NCBI RefSeq assembly: GCF_021130785.1
Contig: NC_060208.1
Span: 172,478,501-172,542,500 of the forward strand
DNA length: 64,000 nt
Reading direction: 5' to 3'
Source: Homalodisca vitripennis
Taxonomy: Eukaryota; Arthropoda; Insecta; Hemiptera; Cicadellidae
Below are positions 11,842-23,220 of this stretch, one piece after another. The notes below the pieces were generated by a model. That model saw only the letters and a program-made list of their open reading frames with translations. It ran no database searches and had not been told where the DNA came from. Numbering within the stretch: position 1 is the first letter of the stretch; every line of letters starts with the position of its first letter. A program made the position numbers and the translations under genes.

Positions 11842-11910
11842 GTAAGTGTTCTCTATTCCATTTATATACGTATTCATATTAGGGGTATTCATGATTTATT
11901 AAGTTTTTTA

Positions 11911-12073
11911 CACGGTACATAATTGCCTTTCCATTACGATTCAATTTATATTTCTGATCAGCCCCTCTAGAATTGGATATTTTACTGATAGGTACTATCT
12001 CGAGGGATGTTTTTCTTTCCTTGACATTAGAGCAAGGCAGTGCCAAAGCCCGTGCTGATGGCCGGAGGCACTC
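11911..12073 (-). pseudogene. Inverted second copy of the 5222-5396 coding-like fragment
   Basis: Read on the minus strand it encodes ECLRPSARALALPCSNVK, then ERKTSLEIVPISKISNSRGA and a tail ending NGKAIMYR. The first and last thirds match the copy at 5222-5396; the middle differs. The terminal inverted repeats of the first element are not visible around this copy, so only the coding block is shared. Confidence 0.5.
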
Positions 12074-12450
12074 GTCTCAATTCGATAACAACTAATTAAT
12101 TTGTAGCTCAAAATTTAAGAAAAACATTGTTCATTTGGATCAAAATTCTGCTCATTTCAGTATTATTTTTCATTTATGTTTGCAAAGATGACGTCGCATC
12201 CGATGACATCATCACGAGGTTGAATCATGGTCACAAAAAGTCACGTGATGCCCGATGTGGATTTAGAACATGGAAATATAGCTCCACGCTTGAAAAGTTG
12301 TACCACTTTTGATGTTCTAGAACTTCGTTATTTCTCATTTCCACCCCGTCAAACCTTATATTGTTTTGTTTTGTAGAACAATTCCAATAAATTAATAACG
12401 CGAAACTCGTATTTTGCCGCTCCGGCCGTTAATGTGACAATTACCGCAAT

Positions 12451-13033
12451 GGGATAGGGTACAATTAGGGGACCCGGTTTTTTATAGGTATCGAAGAATG
12501 TAATCATTGATACCTAATATTCGCATCTCAAATCCTAGACTATCAATCGATATAAAAGTACCTATAGTCCTCAATATCAATCATATGTTTTAAATTAAAA
12601 TATGAATTTAATATTTTCAGTGATCAGACAAATTATTATAACCAAGATTAGGAAAACTGAAGACGACCATATTTGCTCCTCTCACAGTTATAGTTGTTTC
12701 TTTCCCGCAAATTTCATAAAATGGGTTTTTTCGGTACGAGTCCAACATGTCGAAGCCACGAAAAACACGTCCTATCATCTTTCAAAGCAATGTCGTGTAG
12801 TTTTCTAAAATTTACTGCCATTTTTAATAATCAAATGTTACTACAAATGTAAAATTGAAATATTACCTTACGCGTATTATTTGAAAGTGTTTACAGCTGT
12901 TGATATAGATTATTTAAGTTAATTGTTCAAAATAATTAATTAGTATCGATTTATTATATCGATGGTTATGATTAATTAATATCGTTTACCAATTTCGATA
13001 TAAAAAACCGGGTCCGCTTATCGTACCCTACCC
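12451..13033 (-). mobile_element. Merlin-superfamily MITE, copy 2, inverted relative to copy 1
   Basis: It aligns along its whole length with the reverse complement of 5685-6260. Its ends are GGGATAGGGTAC on the left and, at the right on the minus strand, GGGTAGGGTACGATAAGCGG. The target duplication is degenerate: GCAAT abuts the left end and TAGCAAT follows the right end. Confidence 0.83.
12620..12821 (-). pseudogene. Merlin transposase N-terminal remnant, copy 2
   Basis: From the minus-strand ATG at 12821 the frame matches copy 1 (MAVNFRKLH, CFSWLRHVGLVPKKP). It is then lost by an extra A in the run after GTACCG. Past the shift, the sequence for ICGKETTITVRGAN is intact and carries GAA where copy 1 has the TAA stop. 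No catalytic domain is present. Confidence 0.7.
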
Positions 13034-13186
13034 TAGCAATGATTAACCGCAAGAAGTTGTTGAAAGCATCCTCTCTAGAAACCGTACTTCTCTTCTGTAC
13101 AAATACTCACAAAGGTTATTCCCAATTAGGTCGTCTGAAATGCCATTTTTTAAACATCATTTCAAGGTCCTCCACGAGCTATCGAC

Positions 13187-13705
13187 TTCACTATGGCACG
13201 AGTTGTGTACCAACTTTAGAACATTGATAGTAGCATTCTACATAGTAGCCTGTATACATTCACCACAGTCAATGTGTTAAACTATGTCAATACATCTCTA
13301 GCTATATTACTATGTTGTTAACACGAATTATGAAGTGACTTTAGGACAGTGGAGATAGTAGAAGTGTGCGTTCACCACAGTCAATGCATTAAACACTATT
13401 CCATGCGAGTTCAACAGAACTCATCAAATATATATTACTTTATGTATCTAGTAAATATAATGTTTTTGACCTTGAACATCTCTAGCTATATTATATGTCA
13501 TTAACACCTTCGCTATGACATGAGTTATTTACCGACTTTAGAACAGTGAGGAATGTGCGTTCATCATAGTCAATGTGTTAAACTATGATATATCTCTAGC
13601 TACATTGTATGTTGTTAATACCTTCGCTACAACATGACTTTTGTTTCGACTTTAGGAAACTGGAGATAGTAGAAATGTGTCCACCAAAGTTAGGGTGTTA
13701 AATAT
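13187..13705 (+). repeat. Right half of the ~120-bp tandem array
   Basis: Four to five degenerate monomers share the landmarks of 10741-10968. CTCTAGCT landmarks lie at about 13293, 13478 and 13592. The wider first interval contains about 65 bp of extra sequence (13397-13470). A partial monomer in reverse orientation is also visible at about 30410-30465 (GTGTTAACAACATA). Confidence 0.75.
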
Positions 13706-14096
13706 GATCTTAGAAAATATGTAAGTACTTCAAGTTATATATTATTTACAAAGCACAATATTTTGTTACTCTGTTTGCCTAATTGTGTGTATTTATTTAT
13801 TTATGTCATGTTATTACACCATTTATAAATGATTCGACAGTTGTCAGTTATAAAATATTCATGTTAAAAAATAAAATATATACTGTGGGGATATTTTTGG
13901 GGTATAGTGTAGTAAGTGAAAATGAACTATTATATTTTGATTACTTTGTCTGCCTGAGTGTGTTTTTAATAAAAGTAATCAAGACTTAGAAACAATTAAA
14001 GTTATGGCTTATAACTTTGCATGTTTAATTATATAATTAGGATATCACTTTTGCTGAAAGAAATCAATAGTTATAAAATGACAGCCTTTTAAATAT
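13706..14096. other. AT-rich spacer
   Basis: No gene, RNA or repeat was recognised between the tandem array and the piggyBac MITE. Confidence 0.5.
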
Positions 14097-14100
14097 TTAA

Positions 14101-15506
14101 CCCTAGAACTGGCAGTCATTTCATCCTGTAGTGTCGGGCTGTTTTGGAGCTTCGCGCAAGGTTTTTTTAAAAAAATTATTAAAAATATAAAATAAAAGCA
14201 ATATAAATAAGAGTATATATTTTTGTGTTCAGAATTAAACGTAGAATTGCACTATATTGTAAAATTAACCATCAAAAATTTTCTAATAAACACTTTTTTT
14301 AATCAAATATAAAATTTACGAAAAATATTTCTTAAATTTGGGGGGGACCATACCTAGCAAATGAAGTTATAGTGAGAAATATTTATAAGTGAGATAGCCA
14401 TTCTGTGTCAAATTTTATCTAGTTTCAGAAAAACATAAACAATATACACATTTATGAAAGCATCATAAAGCTATAGAACAAAAAGCAGCGATGCGTATAA
14501 ATTCTGAAAATCGGGTGTACACGTAAGACTTTGGTAAAACAAGTTTTGCTAATACATTTATCTATGAATAGGCCTACATGTTATTTTGCATATTTTATTA
14601 CTTAGAATAAAATAGAATATACAGTAGTAATGAAATAATTACCATAAATTATTTTTTGAAAAGTAAAAAAAGTTAAATTTTGCCATTATTAAAAAATTTT
14701 GCGAAAAATTTTCATTCAGCAAAATATAAAATAGTTTCTAAAGCTTGTACTATATCAAAATTTATAAATTTATGGTTTATAAGTAATAGGAAATATTATG
14801 TAGTTAGAAAACTATAAATATAACTAAAGATATTGAAAAAATATAGAATAACCCAAACAGTTATTATATATAACCAAAGAAATTACAGGAAATACATATT
14901 TTCTTGTGAAAACTATCTATTTACCAAAAATAAATAGTTACTTCAGAGCTAAAAGAGTGCTATAAATAACGTTTAGTAAGTGAAAACAATAACAAACTAT
15001 GTGAAATGAATTTTAGCAAAGTCATTTTGCCATAGCCTACACAAAGCCGGTAATTTCTCAAACATATTTCAGTAAATAGAAATTGATTTATTCTAAAATA
15101 TATATGTTTACACTACTACGACATCAAACAACACACTACACATTAAATACGACACTAAAACACGCGTAAAACTATTAAAACTTACAAATATCCACAGCTC
15201 GGCACGAAAGTGATACAGAACGGCAGCGGCAATATGGCGGTCACAACAAACGGCGTCACGTTTTCTTTTACGTTCAAAATAACAAGCTTGCTACGTCATA
15301 ACCATAATACAAAGAGGAATAAAACTCATCTGTTCCTTAGCATTTTTCTTCCCGAATCCAATGGTGCATGAATTATATCGATACGTTACCGGAGTATATT
15401 GTAAAAAGTAATTATACGAGGGAATGTTTGACCGACAAAATTTTGACGGTTAACACTACAAAAGCGGCATTAACCGACATAATTATGTCGATTAACAGTT
15501 CTAGGG
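14101..15506. mobile_element. piggyBac-type MITE, 1406 bp, between TTAA sites
   Basis: The element starts CCCTAGAACTG at 14101 and ends CAGTTCTAGGG at 15506, a perfect 11-bp terminal inverted repeat. TTAA flanks it at 14097-14100 and 15507-15510. The TTAA target and a CCCTAGA-type terminus are hallmarks of the piggyBac superfamily. Just inside the right end are small palindromes such as CGACATAATTATGTCG. No transposase frame is present, so it is non-autonomous. The piggyBac pseudogene at 26745-28440 shows that the superfamily was present in this genome, but I cannot link the two. Confidence 0.88.
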
Positions 15507-15511
15507 TTAAA

Positions 15512-16345
15512 ATCAAAATTTCATTAAAACCAATGAAATAAGAAATAAAAATAAAAACTAAAATCGAAGAACAAACTGAGCATAACCTTCACATTTTACT
15601 GCACTTATTGACCATTTTTTCTCTCTTGGCGATCCAGAATGCCTCCACTTGGATGATTGAGCTTTAGTTCCAACATCATATCCGTAAACCCATGTTTCGT
15701 TACCTGTTATAACACGTTTCAGTAATTCTGCATCGTCATTAACTTCATTTAGTAACCTCTGAGCAACTTCTATTCATTGCTGTTTTTGTTCAAAATTCAA
15801 AATTTTGGATCACATTTTCCTGCCACATGTTTCATACCCAAAATATTCTAAAAAATGTTGTGACATGAGCCAATTGTTATAACAATATCATCAGTGACTT
15901 TGTAATATGATGATCGTTCATAATTACTTCTTCCCTATTTTTCAAGTTTTCATCGGTGGATGTGCTGGAGTGTCCAGAGCATTCGTAATCTTCAATGTCT
16001 TCACATCCATCTTTGAACCATTTATACCACTTGTAAACCATTGTTTTACTTATAGCAAACTCACCATACACATTTGTTAAAATTTTCCATACTTTATTTC
16101 ATTTTTGACACAATTTTTGATACATATTCTTTTATCTATTTTTTTAAGAAACAAAAATTGCTGAGTACTTAAAACACGTCTAACCTTAGTAGCTGCCACT
16201 GATAAAGTAAACAATGAATACATCTGGAAATTTTATTATACTTCAGGAGCAATGAGTATAAACATAATAAAAAAATCTTGACACTATGACTCTCCAAACC
16301 CGTGAAACTTTAAATTTCCTATTACATTTTGAACACACCTTGTAA
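15512..16345 (-). pseudogene. Mariner-family transposase remnant
   Basis: Minus-strand frames give RICIKNCVKN (about 16130), YGEFAISKTMVYKWYKWFKDG split over neighbouring codons (16000-16070), and DIEDYECSGHSSTSTDEN. These form the helix-turn-helix and linker of mariner transposases. Further on comes WVYGYDVGTKAQSSKW (about 15650-15700), the region before the second catalytic aspartate, and then VMLSLFFDF in another frame at about 15560-15585. Multiple stops and shifts disable it. The C-terminal part is missing at the boundary with the piggyBac MITE. The upstream terminus near 16320-16345 (ACAAGGTGTGTTCAAAATG on the minus strand) may be the element end. Confidence 0.75.
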
Positions 16346-17541
16346 AAATATTTAAAACATAGATAGTCAGATGTGCAAAAAAAGCAAAATATATTATAGT
16401 GTTAGAGGAACATTATTGTTTATTTTCAGTAATTGAACCATATCTCAAAATAATTCCACACATTTTATAAACACCCTGTATATACTATGTGTAAACCAAT
16501 TCTATTAAATTTGATATTAGGATATCGCTATTTAAACAATCTCCTACTGAATAAAATGTTTTTAACCAAGTCATAGAAATCTACATTTTTTGATAGTTTC
16601 AGAAATCAGAATATGTTATATTGATAATTTATAAACAGTTTTTAGCTCTACATATTGAGGAAATAGATGAAATATTTAAAATCTATGACTTAAAGGTTTA
16701 ATACACTTCCTGTGTCTGGTGTGTAATGACTATGATTGGTCTTTTCCAGAAATGTGGACATTCTCTTTGATCTAATATGATATTTCCAATATCGTCGCTT
16801 AAGAAACAGGACCGCCTAAGTGACATTTGGTCAGCTTTTCAGGAGGGACAAAAAACTTTCTCTTTACCACAGATAATGTCAAATCGTGATTTAATTATTA
16901 CCTGTTTTCACATTTTTAAGATCTGTGAACGGTATTAGGTCATTTAATTAGTATTTACCATTCATGTTTTATGTAATGCACTTAGGCGGTACTGCTGCTT
17001 ATTATTATTTTCGTTAGGTACTTAGGCGGTATTGACAGGTTTTGTTTAACTGCCTTTAGAGCATAAAAAAAGTTTGTTTTTATCAAATCTTTGTTTTATT
17101 AGTAAAGTAATTTAAATATAAAACCACTTATTTCAATTAATGCTGAAAATCAATATGGGGGAATAACAACTCATTAAAATGCAAAGATAAAATTATTTAT
17201 TTTTGTTGTATTCTTATTTGTATAAAGTAAGCATACATTTCAAATATAAGTACTTGTAAATGGTTATTATCATCATTACATTATGAAAAGTCGTATAAAT
17301 TTTAAATGGTAGAATCTATACAATTTGGGGGAAAAGTACTAGCTATGGCTAAATAATACAACAATAGTATAATAAAACTAAATTATGATAGTAAGGAATC
17401 GGTAAAATCCCAATCAATAAAAGGTTTACTTGTTTTTGTACGGCAGACTGTCATAAAATTCATGACAATCTCTAGGAATAAAATTGCTTCAGTTCCTGAA
17501 GGTGTTTCTACTTTGATTCAGTGATGGGGAGTCTCTGTTTG
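16346..17541. other. AT-rich region with three CTTAGGCGGT motifs
   Basis: The 10-mer CTTAGGCGGT occurs at 16981 and 17021, and inverted as ACCGCCTAAG at 16811. Nothing else recognisable is present. The motifs could be one terminus of the transposon carrying the gene at 17542-19658, but I found no partner beyond that gene. Confidence 0.45.
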
Positions 17542-19658
17542 TTAAGTGGCGGGGAAGTCAGTTATTGGCTCAACATTTTTCAACATTTGTTTCCGACTTT
17601 GGGGCAGTTCCTTGAATTCATCATTGAAATTGAGTTTGTAGAGGATCTTTCCATCCGGCTGGTACTGTAATGCTTTTACATCGTTAACCTTTGGGTCTGA
17701 TACATTTCTACCGGGTCTTATTGAATCGTAAAACATAGTGCTGGGCTTTGAAAAATCTTTAAAAAACTGGTGTGTCAAAAACACAGACCTGTAAGGAATA
17801 GGTGCTTTCCTGGCTTCTAAGGTCAGGCTGTGATACGTGCTCGGCAGACAAATTTCTTTTCTTCCCTGTTTGTTGTAGCTACGTTGGAGCAGGGATTCAA
17901 TTTTGCTGTGAACTGAGTTACGCTCCATCTGAGTATGACCCTTCACTAGCCACTTTTGTTTGATTACTACGTTGGATTCCATCGATAGATTTAGCAAGGC
18001 ATTTGACAGTATGGCATTTTAATTTTGGGCTCCACAGCCATCTGACCATAAAACAATAGGTTTTTGTCTTCTGCAAGCATAGTTTTTAAATTATCAATAA
18101 TGCAGGATGCATAAGTTGACGCTTCAAGTGAAGATGCTGTTTCGTCAAACCAGTAACACTTGACATCTTTGTTCCCCAAATTGTACATAGTGAAATTGTG
18201 TACTGCTAACTTAGTTTTGAAGTACATGGAACTGGCATTCAAGCAAGGCGCTAACTTTACTGCTTCAACATCCTGAGTGAAAGCGTAATGCAATCCTTGA
18301 ATGGCTTTCGCTTTGTCAATTTGTTTTTGCTCTCTAGCTTGTTCTTTTTCAATTATATGTTTGTTATACTCCTCCTCAGTAACGGTTCCATTTTTTATCT
18401 CAAAGGCAGAACAAAGATCGCATTTATCCTTTTTCGGTGCATGTATAGCTAGGTTCTTCTGTTTGAAAATCTTATCAAATGTAAACCTACTAAGTGGAAC
18501 AGCGCTACTGGTCTGACATTGGTTCTTATATAGATCATAGAGCTGAGTCTTGGACACAGGAATCGTTGTTTCTAGATACAAAGATGTAGAAGTGGATCTA
18601 CAATAATGGGCGGGAAGTTTGGGCAAACTGTCAAAAAACTTGTTTAAAAACTCAATCTGAATCGGATTTACCCTTCTTTCTCCAATATTATCATGAGATG
18701 TCTCAAATGAAGAGGCAGTACCTGTAGATTGTCCAGGCGTGTCTAACCAGTATCGTACAGTCCATTTCTTAATTCCTAAGGTTTGTAGAAACATGTTCTG
18801 GCAGACTTTCATCTTTTTGCCATTTACAGTCAAATAGTAAGACAGGGTATCGTTTCTTCTTGATTCATCACCTTCAGCTACCCTCCGTTTAACTGGTGTT
18901 TTTAAGACATTGTTTACTATGAAAACTTTTCTTTGATCCCAGTTCATATTATTCCAATAGTTTGAAAAGATTTCCTGTCTCTCTTGTTGTATTATGCTGT
19001 TACAAAACCTAACTTTGGACCGTTCACAAAATCTTGAAGTACACGGAGGTCCCATCCTTCTTCCTTCTCTCTCCGTGTCATGGTAGGTTTTTCCTTCGGC
19101 TGTTTTTCTAAACCCTAAATATGCTTGTCCTTTCATTCTTTTTTCCTTTTCAGCATTTCTTTTCCATTTAGTCTTATCAGGAATTTTACTTCTCACTCTG
19201 TTTCTTACAACGGGCTGTTCTTCAGGAGGTTCCGGACCTTGTTGGTTTACTTCCACTTCTGGTGGCTGCTGGTTTACTTCCACTTCTAGTAGCTAGTGAT
19301 TTACTTCCACATCTAATATCTGCTGCTGGTCACGTAAAGGTGAAGATTGAACAATCAAGCTGCTGTTAATTGATGGAATATAATCAAGATCGTTGGGGTC
19401 ATCAAAACTTGAGTCACTATCTGCAATTGAAGTGTCTTTCTGAACGTCAAAATAGTTATTTCTAATATCAGTCCCCCCCCACCCCCCCCCCCCCCCACCC
19501 CCCCCCCCCCCCACCCCCCCCCCCCCCCACCCCCCCCCCCCCCCACCCCCCCCCCCCCCCACCCCCCCCCCAATTTTCAAATTACTATTATCACTTTTGT
19601 TAGTTATTATATATCGTTTATCTATTTTTTGTGATATCGATTTTTCTTTCATGTGCAT
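17542..19658 (-). pseudogene. Transposase-like gene of an unnamed arthropod/cnidarian family, broken
   Basis: Minus-strand frames join into one protein. An acidic N-terminus (DSDSSFDDPNDLDYIPS, about 19400) precedes three VEVN(Q/H)Q repeats (19260-19310), where one codon is now TAG. A basic Cys-bearing region follows (GPPCTSRFCERSKVRFC), then FLQTLGIKKWTVRYWL, HYCRSTSTSLYLE, a zinc-knuckle-like KKDKCDLC and NFTMYNLG. Near 18035 the frame shifts and the next frame reads WSDGCGAQN, a stop, then NAILSNALLNLS. The 17542-17997 frame continues with KWLVKGHTQMERNSVHSKIE. From memory, proteins with SD[GN]C..QN and GHTQME.DS.H recur as repetitive genes in aphids and cnidarians and look like RNase-H-fold transposases. 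I do not know the superfamily name. The D before SVH is N here. Confidence 0.7.
19473..19571. repeat. (C15A) 16-bp minisatellite, tract 1
   Basis: Pure cytosine is interrupted by single A at 19481, 19497, 19513, 19529, 19545 and 19561, exactly 16 bp apart. On the minus strand it reads as a Gly/Val/Trp run and lies in frame with the N-terminal part of the transposase-like pseudogene. Two other tracts (28470, 54151) have the same six-A, 16-bp architecture. Confidence 0.95.
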
Positions 19659-21277
19659 TTGTACATTACTGTCATGTACTGCTTCCTATTTTGTAGATTA
19701 AAAAGTTACAGATTAATTTTATATTCTAGTAATTTCTTCCCATGTTTCCCACATTAGTAAGGTCTATAGTATGCTAACTACTAAAATTTGTTTTTAACTC
19801 CTCCTCATGGCAGAGAACCTGGACCATAAATTTTTGATTATGCCTTGCTAGTTGGCAGGGTCAAGCCAGTTTGTTAATTGTTATTTATGTTCAATTTAAA
19901 CATAAATTTTGCATTCAGGTATCATTGGAAACTTAAATTTCCGCACTTCATTTAATACATGACTTACATTCTTTGTCAGTGACATCAATATCCATTTTGT
20001 TGCTTGCATACGCCCTTTTGGATTGAATTAAAGTTGTGCTTTATGCATTAGTGGTGTAATAATCTGGTTTATTCCAGATTAATTGGGATGGAAAATGATC
20101 TGGATAAGTGAAAATCCACAGAAGAAACACATGATGAGAAAAAAACAAAACAATAGATTTCTAATTAGTAAGACTCTTAATCTGATAAAAACTGTAGAGT
20201 TAATTTATTTTACAAAGATTATTTATACAGAAAACCCAAGTATTGTGTAATTATTTTGAAGGAAACTTCAATTATCTTTTGTTTTAAACTTGTGGTAAAC
20301 TGCTTCCTTGGAAAGTATAGATCACAAGGATTTATTAAGGTTATTTTTGCTGACAAAGTGGTGGCTAGTTGCTAAAAATAAACCATCAGCTAGTCTACCT
20401 GTAACTATGGCCATCAGATGAGTGTAATTGGGTGTTAAATGAGTGTAGTTAGTATGACAAACACAAAACATAAATGGAAATAATCAAAACTGTTAACTAA
20501 AAAGTCCGCTGGGTCTCCACGTTCATAAAAAAAGTACGATGGTATTGGAGTTTTTTTGGGAACAAAATTCCACTATGCACCAGAGCAAACACGTAGTGTT
20601 GAAAATGGTTGTATAATGTGTGTGATGCAAGAGAAAGAGGCCATATTGAACACCTTTTGGAATATTATAAACAACTAACCTTCATAACATAAGCCTTTAC
20701 GGTCTTTACATTCTTATTACTATAAAACTATCTACGTTTATGATGTATTGTATTCTTTTTTTAGTTAAAGTCAATTAAGTTGTGTAAAATTTAAATTGTG
20801 TTAAAGATTTAATTAATTTAACACATTATTTTTATAATGGGGTGATTTTTATTTTGTATCAGTCAGATTATAAAATATGTCTTACCATTTGAAACTAAAC
20901 ATGCTATTTTGCTATTCAGTCACAACAAAATTTCAGTTATGGTCACTTTTAGACCTATATCAGATTAATTTCCCATTTTTCACTAACAGCCGATTCCAAC
21001 ACTAATTTGTGTGTAGTGAAATATCAGTAAAGTTTAATACCCCAAACCATCTAAATAATAGAACGAAGATTCTTTTCAAACAACCAAAAATGTGGTATTT
21101 TAGAAATTATTTGACAAAAACCCCATAAGGAAAAGTAATAACCATATATGGTGTTTTTGAAAATCAGTAAAAAGTTTAATTTCTCTTGATTAAAGAAAAA
21201 ATGGAATCGTTTGCAGTTTAAAATAATTTACTCCAATCTATTACATAATCTTCGTTTTAACTTAGTTTAGCTAAGGA
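19659..21277. other. AT-rich region, nothing assignable
   Basis: No frame with family resemblance and no clear transposon terminus was found. It contains only short low-complexity stretches. Confidence 0.5.
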
Positions 21278-21549
21278 CAATAGACAATAGACAATAGACA
21301 ATAGACAAAAAATTCTTTTATTCATAATCTTCAAGATTAGAATGGTGTCCATAAAGTTTGCATTGTAATAAAGTTTTTATGATGGTTGTGCAAAGTGTAA
21401 ATAAGTTATCAGTTCTCCCAGTTAAGAAATTCTACGTTCAATTGAGTTAAGCGAAGGACAGACGATTCTTGGAGCCATCTGGTTACACACATTCCCCTTC
21501 TGAATTGCTGTTTGTCTGCAGTATGCATTTTTAAACTTCAGGCGGTTAG

Positions 21550-22701
21550 TTAATGTATCAGGAATTTTGGGCGCCCGTAATAAAGTAGGTTGCTTCTCAA
21601 ATAGGAAGTCAATCTATTGCAGAGGGAAGTGAAGTAATTGTTTGCTGCTCTTGTATTGTGTGAATGTACATCTCCTCTTCTTGGTATGTTTTGTTGACTG
21701 GTATGGACAGTTACTTCTAATATGAATAGGGCAACTGTTGTTAGAATATTTAAGTTTTTAAAAGCTTCCCTGCATGAATCTATTGGTCCTAATCCTGACA
21801 TTATGCGGATTGCTTTCTTTTGCAGCACCATGATCCTGTTAGTGTTAGTTTTCGAGGAGCTGCCCCAGATGGCTATACCATATCTCAGGTGGCTTTCAAA
21901 GAGAGCGTAGTATGACACATTTAATTATTTCTGGACTACCAACTTGTTTTAATCTCCTTAGCACATACAATGATGTACTGGAGTTTTCCACATAGCTGGT
22001 ATATTTGCGTCATTCCAGGAGAAAGTTTCGTCTATGACTAGACCAAGGTACTTTACATTTTACATTCTTTCAGCCTCTGATAGTTCCAAAACTTCTCCTT
22101 TGCTTCGTCCAAGTATTAGTTGCTGAGTTTTAGTGCTGTTCAGTTACTAGATCGTTGGCTTGACAATATTCTATTGCCATATTAATAGCTTATATATGAG
22201 TCTATTTCCAGTTCTGGTGGGCTTTTTGTTTTGTAACAGGAGTACTGTAGCATACAATAGCATAGAGCAGTATTCTCTGAGGTAGTCAGGGAAGTCACTA
22301 ACAAAAATTATATACAGTATGGGGCCTTGTGGGACTCCTCTACTGACTGGCAGTGGTGTCGAGCGTAGTTTTTGTTGTCACTCTTGTGTTGTGCTTCTTA
22401 TTTCTACTGTTTGCATTCTGTCCGTTAGGTAGCTTGTAAACCAGTCAGCAGTTTTCCCTACCACTCCCCGAGCCTTTAACTTTTTCACTAGCATGTCATG
22501 GCTTAAGCAGTCAAAAGCTTTTGTAAAATCCAAGAAAATAGCAGTTGTTGTATCTCCTTTGTTTATTGCTTTTATTAAATATTCGACAATGCTTGTCAGT
22601 CCAGTTGATGTAGATTTACCTCCCATAAAGCCATGTTGCCTCTCTTGGGGGAAGACAGGTATGTTAGTATTTGAGTTAATGTCTAGTATTAATAGCTCCA
22701 T
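21550..22701 (-). pseudogene. Non-LTR reverse transcriptase fragments
   Basis: The segment 22701-22378 encodes ERQHGFMGGKSTSTGL and AIFLDFTKAFDCLSHDML, which is reverse transcriptase motif A with its aspartate. Near 22345-22320 GVPQGPILYIIFVSDFPDYL is motif B. The expected YADD at about 22250 reads LYATVLLL, so the catalytic pair is lost. The segment 21918-21550 supplies the C-terminal part (LFESHLRYGIAIWGSSS, LQKKAIRIM). Frameshifts and stops separate the pieces. Confidence 0.85.
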
Positions 22702-22739
22702 TTGCTATAACACAGAAAATACCTTTGTCGATAATTGTG

Positions 22740-23220
22740 TTTGGAGTGATTGCATGTGCGTAGTAGCGGATCGCGCTCTCTTCCTCTGCGCACGGACATT
22801 CCCGCGCTCCGCCACTCCCCCTTGCTCCTTTTATTGGCCCGAGCGTATACCCTGTTAGCTACTGTGCTTGCTGTGTTTGGATCCCAACCTCTTGTTTCCG
22901 AGTTTAGAGCGTACACCCAATTTACGCCATATACGCTTCAATAATTCTGTTGAGAGGAAGGCATGCCCTCCGTCGCCTGAATCGAATGCTTATTTATTAT
23001 GCTTGCCGCACACACACTGAGGTAACATATGTTAGATGATCGCATTCTTTGGCTGGTGCCAATCCGCACTGGGTCTCGCATCGCGTGTTTAAATAAGTTT
23101 AGGGGGGTGTCCGAGAGCGTCTATGCGTCTCGCTCAATGCGAGGGTAGGGGGGGGGTGTGGGGGGGGGGGGGGGGGGGAGGGTCGTGGAGGGTGGAGGGG
23201 GGGGCAAGTACAGGGGACCA
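22740..23220. other. CpG- and G-rich block in AT-rich surroundings
   Basis: Many CpG dinucleotides occur between 22750 and 23140. A nearly pure G tract follows at 23148-23212, with several runs of at least four G. Local sequence with four or more closely spaced G runs can form G-quadruplexes. No coding assignment is possible. It could be a promoter-like part of the element, an insertion, or a remnant CpG island. Confidence 0.55.

Larger units (their letters stand above)
10969..13186. mobile_element. Composite insertion splitting the tandem array
   Basis: The left monomer ends in CTAGCTATATTATG and the right side resumes with CTTCACTATGGCACGAG, the next part of the same monomer. The 2.2 kb between is therefore inserted material. 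It begins with a divergent Merlin-like terminus (GATAAGCGGAT followed by CTGGTTTTTATATTG near 10990-11015). It contains a first-exon-like frame (11706), an inverted copy of the fragment from the 4861 element (11911-12073), and a complete Merlin MITE (12451-13033). How many separate insertion events took place is not resolved. Confidence 0.65.

Noticed and set aside
19355..19658. Glycine-rich proteins on the minus strand at the three C15A tracts
   Set aside because: The Gly/Val/Trp runs are only translations of C15A DNA. The same applies to Pro/His runs on the plus strand at 28470 and 54151.
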